A stretch of DNA of 19,803 nucleotides from an uncultured Synechococcus sp. (GCA_913020095.1 CAJWAH010000005.1:1-19803), one strand, 5' to 3'; numbered from the stretch's first letter, positions 1 through 8,213 are shown. Notes: generated by a model from the sequence alone, not told the origin. Program-made: numbers and translations.

Positions 1-2
1 AT

Positions 3-690
3 GCCGGCCGCTGTGGCGGCCAGGCGGATGCGGATGGCTTTGACTGCCATGTTTTGGCCGACCACGTCTCCTTCGTGGAGTCGTTGTTCTTCTCGTGGTG
101 CCTTTTCTTCGATCCGGGTACGCAGATGGCGCTGCACCCCGGCGCGCCGTCCGCAGCCAAGGGCGTGGCCATTTGTTTCTCGATCACCGGCTTTGTCTTC
201 AACCTGGTCGTATTGGGCATGGTCGTGGAACGCTGCCGCGTGCAGCTCGACCGGTGGCAGCGGCTCTACCGCCGCGTGATCGCCAACGGCCACACGGTGG
301 TGCTCGGCTGGACGGACAAGACGCTCTTCCTGCTCGAGGAGCAGGCCCATCACCTGGCGAGCTCCTCGGCGCGCGGTGGGCGCATCGTGGTGCTCGGTGA
401 GCTCGACACGCGCGAGATGAAAGAGGAGGTGGCAGTGGCTTTCCCCGATTGGGGCCGAATCTTCCCGGGCGTCCATCTCACCTTCCGCCAGGGCAAGGCG
501 TGCGAGGTGGACGACCTGATGCGCGTCTCGGTCCGCTCGGCCCGCTGCGTCATCGTACTAGGCGCGAGCCGGCGGCCATGCGTGGCCGACGCGAACGCCA
601 TCACAACGTGCTCGGCGCTGCGCTGCTTGCCGGAGGGGCACAAGCTATCGCGCAGCACGCTGGTCGTGGCGGAGCTCAACCTGATGCAGA
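3..690 (+). CDS. CASTOR/POLLUX-type ion channel, internal fragment
   Basis: Seen: the frame is open from the first full codon (base 3) with no stop, so the 5' end lies outside the window. The translation has a pore-like stretch ([13 protein letters not shown]), a hydrophobic helix ([16 protein letters not shown]), then a nucleotide-binding-like RCK segment starting [18 protein letters not shown], with a following [16 protein letters not shown] strand/helix and a [14 protein letters not shown] stretch. This order (pore, last helix, linker, TrkA-N/RCK fold) is that of the CASTOR/POLLUX/DMI1 family of cation channels, known from plant and algal nuclear or plastid envelopes and from some bacteria. 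Inference: it is foreign to the rest of the window, because the other genes are picocyanobacterial and this one collides head-on with chlB. The frame formally stays open to a TAG at 789-791, but beyond ~690 it is antisense to chlB and should not be believed. A eukaryotic algal source is likely, but a bacterial homologue cannot be excluded. Confidence 0.62.
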
Positions 691-710
691 ACGTCTCGGT
701 GGCGCCGATG
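680..710. other. Chimeric junction between ion-channel fragment and chlB
   Basis: On the + strand, channel-like sequence is recognisable to about LVVAELN (base ~680). On the - strand, ChlB-like sequence is recognisable to [12 protein letters not shown] (base 689); the following codons, translated as [14 protein letters not shown], no longer look like ChlB. The two unrelated genes therefore meet within about 30 bases with no intergenic sequence, stop codon, insertion sequence, direct repeat or att-like site visible. This points to an artificial join in an assembly or clone. The exact base cannot be fixed without aligning to homologues. Confidence 0.7.
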
Positions 711-1468
711 CCAATCGGCACGGTGCTCACCGTGGGCATGCCGAATTGCCGCTCCAGCCAGCGGCAGCTGCTATCGGCAATTTCGGGGTAGAGGCAGATG
801 TTGGCCTCAGCTTGGGGGATGCGGCATAGATCCTCCGGGCTGGCGCCCAAGGGCGCCACCACATGGGTGTCGATGCCGAGCTCATCGAGCAGCACCCGCA
901 CCTCCCGCACGTCATCGCGGCAGCGGAAGCCCAGCAGGCTTGGCCCCAGCAGATTCACCCGGGGCCGCCGGCCTTGCTCCTGCCAGCGCTTGGGGTCGGG
1001 TTTGCTCAACCCCGCCGGTGGCAGTTGCGGCTTGAGCAGGGTGCGAATCAGTTGGTAGAGGGTTTCCGCTGCGCCCCAGTTCTCTTTCTTGGAGTAAGCG
1101 GGCAGCTCCAGGGTGACCACCGGCATCGGCAGATTCATGCCCTGGGCGAGGGCACCCGGTTGATCTTGGATCAGTTCAGCGGTGCAGCTTTCCCCTACCA
1201 GCAGCGCCTGGGGCTGGAAGCGATCGGCTGCATCGCGGATCGAGCGTTTCACCAGCTCGGCGGTGTCACCCCCCAGGTCTCTGGCTTGGAAGGTGGTGTA
1301 GGTCACCGGGGGGCGCTGGTCGCGCCGCTCGATCATGGTGAACAGCAAATCGGCGTAGGTGTCGCCTTGGGGGGCGTGGAGCACGTAGTGCACCCCCTGC
1401 ATCGAGGCCGCGATGCGCATGGCGCCCACATGGGGTGGGCCCTCGTAGGTCCAAAGGGTGAGTTCCAT
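689..1468 (-). CDS. chlB: Light-independent protochlorophyllide reductase subunit B, C-terminally truncated
   Basis: ChlB pairs with ChlN to form the catalytic NB component of dark-operative protochlorophyllide reductase, which reduces protochlorophyllide to chlorophyllide in chlorophyll synthesis. The ATG at 1468 starts [20 protein letters not shown], the usual ChlB N-terminus. Asp36 (in [10 protein letters not shown]) matches the unusual aspartate ligand of the NB iron-sulfur cluster. The segments [37 protein letters not shown] and [17 protein letters not shown] are typical of the family. Only about 260 of the usual ~510-530 residues are present: identity is lost after [11 protein letters not shown] at the chimeric junction. 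The second half, including the region of the conserved catalytic aspartate known from BchB (~residue 274), is missing. The gene starts 5 nt after the chlN stop, so the two are co-transcribed. Known biology: the pathway also needs ChlL, which is not in this window. Identification is secure; the 3' end is artificial or rearranged. Confidence 0.93.
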
Positions 1469-1473
1469 GGCGA

Positions 1474-2718
<1,245 letters not shown>

Positions 2719-2766
2719 TCAACTTCCCTTCTTAGCTCTGGTTCCTGCCAAGCGACCACGGCTGCT

Positions 2767-3630
2767 TCACAGGGATCGCTCGGGGTTCGTCACAAACCAG
2801 TAGCTGATGCCGTTGCGATACCCCAAGTGGCCCGGCAGCGAGGAGGCGCTGAGCTGTTGGCCGGAGAGCACCTTGGCCAGGCTGGCGAGCTGGAACAGGT
2901 TGAGGTTGGTCTTGATGTTGCTGTTGGCGATGTGGAGGAGCTGGGGCAATTTGGCCATGGCTTCGGCGGTTGCCAGTTGCCCCATCAGCGCATCCACCGC
3001 TTGCCTTTGCCGACGCATCCGGCCGAGATCCCCTTCGCCATCATTTCGAAAGCGCAAGTAGCCCTCGAGAGCGCGCCCCCGCAGGCGCTGATGGCCTGGC
3101 AATAAATCGATTTCCAGGTTCTGGCTGCGGTCGCTGTACCGCATCCGTTTGGCCACCGTCATCTCCAGCCCGCCGAGGGCGTCCCCCAGTTCCCTGAGGG
3201 TTTTGAGATTGAGCACGATGTAATGCGGCATGGGCCGGCCTATCAGCTCTTCGGCCCCGGCACTAATGGCATCAATGCCCCCAAAGGCATAGAGAGCGTT
3301 GACCTTCAGCTCACCGTATTGGCTGGAGCGAATGAAGGTGTCGCGCGGTATTTGCGTCAGGTGGGCGCCCTCGCCGGTGAGATGCAAGCTGGCAATGACA
3401 TCGGTGCGCCGGCCTTCGGCATCGGTTCCAAGCAGCAACACCTCCTGCGGAACGGGGGCCAGCACCTGCTGGAGCTGATTGGCGCCAGTGCTGGTGCTCG
3501 AGCTGCTGAGCCGCAGCAATAAAGGCTCAACAGCAGTGGCGCCAAAGCCGAGGCCACCCACCAGGGCGATCCCCATGCCGATCAATGGAGTCAGGAATCT
3601 GAACCGCCGCTCTTGCTTCGTGGGAGCCAT
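2767..3630 (-). CDS. LCP (LytR-Cps2A-Psr) family envelope protein
   Basis: LCP proteins are membrane-anchored enzymes that transfer lipid-linked glycopolymers to the cell wall or act in envelope polysaccharide assembly. The 287-residue product has a short basic N-terminus, one membrane segment at about residues 13-36 (LIGMGIALVGGLGFGATAV), then the extracytoplasmic LCP domain. Family motifs appear in order: LLLGTDAEGRRTDVIASLHL, IPRDTFI, KVNALYAFGG, and the C-terminal GHQRLRGRALEGYLRFR followed by GDLGRMRRQRQAV. The Arg and Asp residues that bind the pyrophosphate-lipid substrate in characterised LCP enzymes are present. The ATG at 3630 follows GGGAGGG at a suitable distance (8 nt), so the start is well supported. 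It lies 87 bp after the ParB-like gene and 54 bp before chlN. Its link to chlorophyll synthesis is probably only positional. Substrate unknown. Confidence 0.88.
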   Translation of the reverse strand: MAPTKQERRFRFLTPLIGMGIALVGGLGFGATAVEPLLLRLSSSSTSTGANQLQQVLAPVPQEVLLLGTDAEGRRTDVIASLHLTGEGAHLTQIPRDTFIRSSQYGELKVNALYAFGGIDAISAGAEELIGRPMPHYIVLNLKTLRELGDALGGLEMTVAKRMRYSDRSQNLEIDLLPGHQRLRGRALEGYLRFRNDGEGDLGRMRRQRQAVDALMGQLATAEAMAKLPQLLHIANSNIKTNLNLFQLASLAKVLSGQQLSASSLPGHLGYRNGISYWFVTNPERSL

Positions 3631-3717
3631 CGCAGGACCCTCCCAGGTATTGGTTTAAGTCTTTCTATTCTTGATATGAAATTGGCTCAGTTTCGCTGGC
3701 TTCCGTTTTGCTTTTGA

Positions 3718-4371
3718 TCAGCCTTTCCAGCCGGCCATGCGAGAAGCAGCAGCGGAGCGGGCATAGGCCCTGGCTGCTGGCAGGGCTGGCTCCAGTTGTT
3801 GTGAGTTGAAGGGCGGCAATGCTTTGCGCCTGAGCCAGGCCGCCCAACGAAATTCATGGAAGGGGATCAGCGGAGCGCGATCAATCACGCCTTCGCGCTT
3901 CAGCTTCCACACCAAGCTGCGGTAGGGGTCGTCTTGGCAGCCCAGCAGGGTCTCGGGGAGCTCTTCGGGTTCCAGAGGTCCGAGGCCCCGGCCGTCATAG
4001 AGGTAAAGCCAGCCGCGCTGTTGCAAGGCCTGCAGCACGGCGCTGCGGTTGTTGAACGGCAGATCCAGGGCGATGTAGCCCCAGCCGGTGGCCTCGGGAT
4101 CCACCGCCAGCAGCCCCCGCAGGCGGTGATGGCGATCCACCATCCAGAGCTCCCCCGCTGAGCTGCGCACCAAGGGGATTGGCCTGGTTTTCAAATAGCG
4201 CCGGCGCTCTTTGGGGTCTTCGTTTTGGAAGTCAGCGATGCGGTGCTGGATCTCAGCCATGCCCACGCACAGTTGGGTGGGATGGAGCGCCGCGATCGCC
4301 ACTTCGATGAGATCACTGGCTGCTTTCGGCGCTTCGGGCAGCGGCTCGTAAGCAGGAAGTGGCAAGGTCAT
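3718..4371 (-). CDS. ParB/sulfiredoxin-fold protein (ParBc_2-like)
   Basis: The 217-residue product begins MTLPLPAYEPLPEAP and has LIEVAIAALHPTQLCVGMAEI, a linker rich in E, K and R, then GELWMVDRHHRLRGLLAV. This matches the layout of the putative ParB-like nuclease family (Pfam ParBc_2): a strand plus the LHPTQ..VG box, then a D.HHRLR box equivalent to the nucleotide-binding motif of ParB and sulfiredoxin. The C-terminus (LPAARAYARSAAASRMAGWKG) also fits. There is no helix-turn-helix or parS-binding region, and no parA neighbour, so a role in chromosome partition is not supported; function is unknown. ATG at 4371 has only a weak ribosome site. A GC-rich hairpin lies just upstream. Signal peptide and membrane segments are absent, so it should be cytoplasmic. 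Confidence 0.72.
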   Translation of the reverse strand: MTLPLPAYEPLPEAPKAASDLIEVAIAALHPTQLCVGMAEIQHRIADFQNEDPKERRRYLKTRPIPLVRSSAGELWMVDRHHRLRGLLAVDPEATGWGYIALDLPFNNRSAVLQALQQRGWLYLYDGRGLGPLEPEELPETLLGCQDDPYRSLVWKLKREGVIDRAPLIPFHEFRWAAWLRRKALPPFNSQQLEPALPAARAYARSAAASRMAGWKG

Positions 4372-4384
4372 GCCAAAAGCGTAA

Positions 4385-4407
4385 GGGCCCCCGCCAGGCG
4401 GAGGCCC
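4385..4407 (-). terminator. GC-rich hairpin, possible intrinsic terminator
   Basis: Two 11-base arms (4385-4395 and 4397-4407) are complementary with one mismatch, giving a strong GC stem around CAG. Read on the minus strand it is followed by TTACGCTTTT, a poor U-tract, and then by the ATG of the ParB-like gene at 4371. A second perfect 6-bp hairpin with a TGAT loop lies at 4418-4433. They could end a minus-strand transcript from the non-coding region or shape the leader of the ParB-like gene. Confidence 0.4.
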
Positions 4408-4493
4408 CTCTCATGCTCAGGCCTGATGGCCTGGTCCCTAACGGTGTGATGGCGCCCGAGGGCGGTATCGATAAAAGCGTTGTCGCTGTTGTT

Positions 4494-4512
4494 GGAACGC
4501 GCAGAGCGTTCC
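4494..4512. repeat. Perfect 7-bp inverted repeat
   Basis: GGAACGC, a 5-base spacer GCAGA, then GCGTTCC. A second copy of GTTGGAAC lies about 40 bases downstream (near 4531-4538). It could be a protein-binding operator or a small stem-loop. It does not match the spacing of the LexA or NtcA sites I know. Confidence 0.4.
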
Positions 4513-5189
4513 GAAATCGATGCTCAAACGGTTGGAACAGAACGGAAACAGGGCACTGGTTGTGTGAGACCCCTCATCGATGAGCCCTTGGCTGCGGGCC
4601 AAGACAGTGCTGCGCACTGCTGAGATGTCGTTGCCCCTGAAACCATGGCGGCGTTGGTGGATGGTGAATCCAAGCGGGAAGGCGTTAATCCTGTTTTTCA
4701 GTCAAGAAGTCAGGATCCAACGACTTCACGTGGGTGCAATGATTGCCCTCCCTCAACGTCACCGCGCTAGAGAATAAAAACTGGTAAGCAGCGCGATGGA
4801 TTGAGGCGAAAAGCAGCACACAATCACTGGCTTTGAAACGGTGTTGGATAACACCACAACCTCCTGCGCCAGGTTCATCGAAGGGGCCAGTTCACCCCGG
4901 AACGGCTGGCTTTAGAGAGATTGTTAGCTCAAAGCAAAGCAGGAATTGTTCACTGATCCATGCTCAACGTTGTCGTGGTGATCGCGCGCTCTCGGGTGGA
5001 GTGGCATCCGTCATTGGACCCTCCCTGTGTTGATGTTTTTAGTGTTGCTGATTCAGGAAGCAAAGCCAATAGGAGCAATTGCTGTTTCTAACTGTGTGCT
5101 CTTGTGAATGAGAATTTCATGTTCTCGAGCCCTTTTTGCTGTGCGCTAAGGGCCTTGATGTCCAAAGATTTCGTGATCATGAAGGAAAA

Positions 5190-5221
5190 CCGGAATCCAG
5201 GGCGATCCCCAAGGACTCCGG
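5190..5221 (+). repeat. Nested stem-loop in leader of small ORF
   Basis: CCGGAATCC (5190-5198) pairs with GGACTCCGG (5213-5221) with one mismatch. Inside, GGG-CGAT-CCC (5200-5209) forms a small inner stem. No T-tract follows, so a terminator is unlikely. The structure ends 36 bases before the ATG at 5258, in the probable 5' leader of that ORF. Confidence 0.4.
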
Positions 5222-5257
5222 GCAATGTCAGCGAACTCACACAATCAGGAGGCCGTG

Positions 5258-5464
5258 ATGAACAGCCGGTCCCCTCTCCCTTGGGTCCTGACTTGGGACG
5301 CCAATGGGGAGCTCGCCAATCACGATCGCTACGACTTACTGCAGGCCGATGTCGCCTTGGACAAGGCCTGCGCTCTGCAGATCAGCTCTGAGACGTCGGG
5401 AAACGGCGCGTGGCCTCCATCGTGCAAGTTTCACGGGCCGTACCCAGGCCATCACCGGCTTTGA
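5258..5464 (+). CDS. Small hypothetical protein with a perfect Shine-Dalgarno
   Basis: A 68-residue ORF begins with ATG at 5258, preceded by AGGAGG (5247-5252) with 5-base spacing, the clearest ribosome site in this part of the window. The first ~42 residues (MNSRSPLPWVLTWDANGELA, then NHDRYDLLQADVALDKACALQ) look like real protein: acidic, balanced, soluble, without a signal peptide. The last ~27 residues are antisense to the 3' end of the convergent gene and are low quality (SGNGAWPPSCKFHGPYPGHH). An 83-bp convergent overlap is large, so the reading frame may have lost its original stop through an indel, or the true protein may be shorter in related strains. No family recognised. Confidence 0.5.
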   Translation: MNSRSPLPWVLTWDANGELANHDRYDLLQADVALDKACALQISSETSGNGAWPPSCKFHGPYPGHHRL

Positions 5465-5675
5465 TGCGCTCCCCCAGGCAGTCACAGGTGAACGCTCCCA
5501 TGCCTTCAGGCGCTTCTTTGCCGGCCTGAGCAAAGGCATTGTTGAAGCTCGCCACGCACAGCTTCTGGATCAGTTGCATGTCGCTGGCGCTGACTTCAGC
5601 GCGCGCTGGCATCGGGAGGAATCCCAGCCCAACAGAGAGCAACGCCACAGGGAGGCAACCCATCCAAGCGGTCAT
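5382..5675 (-). CDS. Small secreted cysteine-containing hypothetical protein
   Basis: The 97-residue product has a likely signal peptide: MTAWMGCLPVALLSVGLGFL followed by PMPARA, with predicted cleavage after the Ala-Arg-Ala at about residue 26. The mature part is ~70 residues with four cysteines (QKLCVASF, FTCDCLGER, RETCTMEA), a spacing that would allow two disulfides in the periplasm. ATG at 5675 is used; Met5 (5663) is an alternative. The only SD-like bases (AGG, 8 nt upstream) fall in a 6-bp hairpin. The gene lies 73 bp after the helicase stop and may be read through from it. Function unknown. Confidence 0.68.
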   Translation of the reverse strand: MTAWMGCLPVALLSVGLGFLPMPARAEVSASDMQLIQKLCVASFNNAFAQAGKEAPEGMGAFTCDCLGERIKAGDGLGTARETCTMEATRRFPTSQS

Positions 5676-5680
5676 GGTGA

Positions 5681-5701
5681 AGACCTAAGTGCGAAAGGTC
5701 T
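5681..5701 (-). promoter_or_regulatory. Hairpin or operator over the ribosome site of the secreted-protein gene
   Basis: AGACCT and AGGTCT form a perfect 6-bp inverted repeat around a 9-base loop, ending 5 bases before the ATG at 5675. The second arm on the minus strand contains the AGG that is the only Shine-Dalgarno-like sequence for that gene. The RNA fold would hide it; alternatively the DNA palindrome could bind a regulator. Confidence 0.35.
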
Positions 5702-5748
5702 AAAGGCAGGCCGTGGGGCTTGTCAGCGCCGGCGGGGCAGCTCGTTAA

Positions 5749-7431
5749 TCAGCCCATGGCCTGGCGGCTGATGCGCAATTCCTTTTGCATCACCCGAACC
5801 CCTTGCAGGCGCTTCATCAATTCCGGTGGCATCCCCTCGGGCAGGTCCACAGTGCTGTGGTCATCAAAGATCGTGATCTTGCCGATCTGACGGCCGTCTA
5901 GGCCGCTTTCATTGGCGATCGCGCCCACCAGGTGGCCCGGCTTGATGCGGTCTTGCCAGCCCACCTCAACGCGGAAACGCTCCATCGACTGGGGCACCCG
6001 GCCTGGGCTGCGGCGGTCTTGGCCGCGACCTTGTGGGTTGCGGTTGTTGACCGGCATCGGTGGTTGCGGCACCACCAGCAGCGGTGAATCCCCTTGGGCC
6101 AAGCGCAGGGCGGCCAGAGCCAACTGATCGGGGGTGACATCCGATTCCCGTTGCAGGCGCTGCAGGATCTCGCCCATCAAGGCCACTTCCTGCTGCCGGT
6201 CTTCCGGGACCGGTTCGCTGACAAGATCACTGAGCTGCTGCTGCAGGTTGTCGAGACGCTGCTGGTTGATCTCCGCGTCGCTCGGCACATCCATCGCGTC
6301 GATGCTGCTGCCCACAGCGCGCTCGAGGCTGTGGAGCAACCGGCGCTCCCGGTACGAGAGGAAGAGGATGGCGTCGCCTTGGCGTCCGGCGCGTCCGGTG
6401 CGGCCGATGCGGTGCACGTAGGCCTCGCTATCGAAGGGGGCGTCGTAGTTGACCACCAGGCCAATGCGATCAACGTCGAGGCCGCGGGCCGCCACGTCGG
6501 TGGCCACGAGCACGTCGATGCGTCCTTGCTTGAGGCGCTCGATGGTGCGCTCACGCAGCGACTGGGGCACATCACCATTGAGCACCGAGCAGGCGATGCC
6601 TTCGGCCTCCAAGGCTTCAGCCACCGTCACCGTGACGGCTTTGGTGCGGGCAAAGATGATCACCCCGCCAGGGCCATGGGCTTCGAGAACCCGCAGTAGG
6701 GCGCTGAGCTTTTGCTGATGGGGCAGCAGGATGTGGCGTTGGCGAATCCTGCTGGCGTCCGCTTTCTGCGTGCGGATGATCACTTCAGCGGGGTTCTGCA
6801 GATGCTGCTGAGAGATCCGCTTGATTTCCGGCGGCATCGTTGCCGAGAACAGCACCACCTGACGCTCGCTGGGGAGCTGTTCAAGCACCCACTTCACGTC
6901 ATCGATGAAGCCCATGCGCAACATCTCGTCGGCTTCATCGAGCACCAATGTCTCGAGTTGGGAGACGTTGAGGGTGCCTTGGCGCATGTGATCCATCACC
7001 CGGCCTGGGGTACCCACCACCACATGAACGCCGCGGCGCAGCTTGTGGATCTGATCGCGGAAATCGGAACCGCCATAGAGCGGCAGCACGTGCAGCCCAG
7101 GGGTGCAGGACGCATAGCGCTGGAAAGCCTCGCTCACCTGAATCGCCAGCTCGCGTGTTGGGGCCAGCACCAGCACCTGCGGGTGGCGTGCTTCGAGATT
7201 GATGCGCGCCAGCAGGGGCAGGGCAAAGGCGGCTGTCTTACCGGTGCCGGTTTGGGCCTGGCCGAGCAGATCACGGCCGAGCATGAGCTCAGGGATCGCT
7301 GCCGCTTGGATGGGTGAGGGCTGCTCGTAGCCGCACTTGCTCAGCGCTTCGAGCAGGGAGTCGGGCAAACCGAAACCAGCAAAGCCGCTGGTGGATTCGT
7401 TCGACACGACAAGTTGGTCTGTTTGGGTCAC
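5749..7431 (-). CDS. deaD: DEAD-box ATP-dependent RNA helicase with DbpA-like RNA-binding domain
   Basis: The product unwinds structured RNA using ATP and belongs to the DeaD/CsdA group used in ribosome assembly, mRNA turnover and cold adaptation. In 560 residues the motifs are: Q motif GYEQPSPIQ (~34-42), Walker A AQTGTGKT (59-66), PTRELAIQ (91-98), TPGRVMDH (141-148), DEAD (165-168), SAT (196-198), ARGLDV (315-320) and HRIGRTGRAGR (340-350). After a linker, residues ~480-555 form a DbpA-type RNA-binding domain (RFRVEVGWQD, LVGAIANESGLDGRQIGKI, TVDLPEGMP). The start is GTG at 7431; no in-frame ATG precedes the Q motif and no Shine-Dalgarno sequence is seen at normal distance. The 111-base leader is structured. 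It lies in the same direction as the cupin and recBCD genes upstream. Family secure; the symbol is by similarity, and cyanobacterial homologues are also called crhR-like. Confidence 0.92.
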   Translation of the reverse strand: MTQTDQLVVSNESTSGFAGFGLPDSLLEALSKCGYEQPSPIQAAAIPELMLGRDLLGQAQTGTGKTAAFALPLLARINLEARHPQVLVLAPTRELAIQVSEAFQRYASCTPGLHVLPLYGGSDFRDQIHKLRRGVHVVVGTPGRVMDHMRQGTLNVSQLETLVLDEADEMLRMGFIDDVKWVLEQLPSERQVVLFSATMPPEIKRISQQHLQNPAEVIIRTQKADASRIRQRHILLPHQQKLSALLRVLEAHGPGGVIIFARTKAVTVTVAEALEAEGIACSVLNGDVPQSLRERTIERLKQGRIDVLVATDVAARGLDVDRIGLVVNYDAPFDSEAYVHRIGRTGRAGRQGDAILFLSYRERRLLHSLERAVGSSIDAMDVPSDAEINQQRLDNLQQQLSDLVSEPVPEDRQQEVALMGEILQRLQRESDVTPDQLALAALRLAQGDSPLLVVPQPPMPVNNRNPQGRGQDRRSPGRVPQSMERFRVEVGWQDRIKPGHLVGAIANESGLDGRQIGKITIFDDHSTVDLPEGMPPELMKRLQGVRVMQKELRISRQAMG

Positions 7432-7433
7432 AG

Positions 7434-7481
7434 AAAAAGGCGTAAACGCCGCGGGTTGGCCTGAAAGTCCTTGTTCAGGCC
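7434..7481 (-). promoter_or_regulatory. Structured leader of the helicase with terminator-like hairpin
   Basis: Reading the minus strand, GGCCTGAA (7481-7474) and TTCAGGCC (7465-7458) form a perfect 8-bp stem whose 8-base loop carries AAGGA. Closer to the gene, GGCG-TTTA-CGCC (7450-7439) is followed at once by TTTTT (7438-7434) and then CT-GTG. This is the layout of a short intrinsic terminator or attenuator ending right before the start codon. The stem of the second hairpin is only 4-5 bp, so its strength is uncertain. Confidence 0.45.
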
Positions 7482-7542
7482 GGCAGACCCACGTTCTGAA
7501 CTGCCTTGCCTTGTCTGCAGGAATTTCAACTCCCGAAAACTA

Positions 7543-7896
7543 TCACCCCACCGGTGCCGCCACCCGGCCGTAGTCATCGGCAAAGCGTTCGATGTCGTCT
7601 TCGCGCAGGATGCTGCCGCGCTGCACCTCCACGATCAGCAGCCCTTGATCGCCTGCGGTGGCGCGGTGCACGCAGCTGCAGGGCACATCAAAGCTGCTGC
7701 CGGCTTGGGCGCTGTGTTGGGTGCCATCGAGGTTCACCACGCCCTCGCCAGCGGCGACATACCAATGCTCAAGCCGGTGCTGATGGCGCTGCAGTGATAG
7801 GCGCTGGCCGGGTTCTAACCACAGCCGTTTGACGAGATAACCCTCCCCTTCGGTGAGGGTTTCGTACCAACCCCAGGGACGGGTGCAGCGCTCCAT
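7543..7896 (-). CDS. Cupin domain protein, mannose-6-phosphate isomerase type II-like
   Basis: The 117-residue single-domain protein begins MERCTRPWGWYETLTEGEGY and contains VKRLWLEPGQRLSLQRHQHRLEHWYVAAGEG, then a second half with GSSFDVPCSCVHRA and LLIVEVQRG. This is the C-terminal cupin domain of bifunctional mannose-1-phosphate guanylyltransferase/type II phosphomannose isomerase, occurring alone. The metal-ligand residues (H..HR.EHW and a later H) are in place. Predicted role: isomerising mannose-6-phosphate and fructose-6-phosphate in sugar-nucleotide supply, though stand-alone cupins may do something else. It starts 9 nt after the small hypothetical gene, so the two are probably one unit. 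ATG at 7896 is the only sensible start; the ribosome site is weak. Confidence 0.82.
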   Translation of the reverse strand: MERCTRPWGWYETLTEGEGYLVKRLWLEPGQRLSLQRHQHRLEHWYVAAGEGVVNLDGTQHSAQAGSSFDVPCSCVHRATAGDQGLLIVEVQRGSILREDDIERFADDYGRVAAPVG

Positions 7897-7905
7897 AGGC
7901 TGCTT

Positions 7906-8151
7906 TTAGCAGGCCTGAGAGCGGGGGGCTAGCACCATTTCAATGAACCTCTGCACATGCTGACTGTCGCTGAGCACGGGCTTGAGCCTGGCGCCAAAGG
8001 CCGCCAGTTCCGATGGAGAGAGCCGCTGCATCAACCCCTGCAGTTCTTCGCGGGCACTCACGGACAGGGGAACATCACTGAGCCAAAGGAAGGCTGCTTC
8101 CTGCAGCTTGCTCCAGGCCAGTAGGTAGAGATCGGAATCCATGCCCAGCAT
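7906..8151 (-). CDS. Small hypothetical protein downstream of recD
   Basis: About 81 residues: MLGMDSDLYLLAWSKLQEAA, FLWLSDVPLSVSAREELQGL, then a helical C-terminus ending MVLAPRSQAC. It looks all-helical and soluble, with no signal peptide or recognised domain. The frame stays open further upstream into recD, but that part is shadow. ATG at 8151 is chosen because GGA sits 6 nt upstream; ATG at 8142 (MDSDLYLL) is equally possible. It lies 62 bp after the recD stop and 9 bp before the cupin start, so it is probably in the same transcript. Function unknown. Confidence 0.65.
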   Translation of the reverse strand: MLGMDSDLYLLAWSKLQEAAFLWLSDVPLSVSAREELQGLMQRLSPSELAAFGARLKPVLSDSQHVQRFIEMVLAPRSQAC

Positions 8152-8213
8152 CAGCGGTCCATTGGCAACCTGGCAGAGCGTCCTGCCCTGAGGCCAGCCC
8201 TTGGCGAGAAGCG

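Larger units (their letters stand above)
4372..5257. other. Long non-coding region with inverted repeats
   Basis: About 890 bases between the ParB-like gene and the small + strand ORF hold no convincing protein gene on either strand. ORFs of 60-75 codons exist (for example 4580-4777 and 4833-5033, +) but have poor composition and no good ribosome site. Base composition becomes visibly more AT-rich around 4900-5190. Stem-loops are scattered through it: 4385-4407, 4418-4433, 4494-4512, 4840-4855 and 5190-5221. No tRNA, RNase P RNA or tmRNA signature was recognised, and the core motif I remember for the cyanobacterial sRNA Yfr1 (ACTCCTCACAC) is absent. The region could hold an unrecognised small RNA or the remains of a lost gene. 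Confidence 0.6.

Noticed and set aside
4964..5014. 16-residue minus-strand ORF with a good GGAGGG site (MTDATPPESARSPRQR)
   Set aside because: Too short to support without conservation; kept only as a note for the long gap.
4580..5033. + strand ORFs of 65-66 codons in the long gap
   Set aside because: Composition is odd, no usable ribosome site, no similarity; frames look random.
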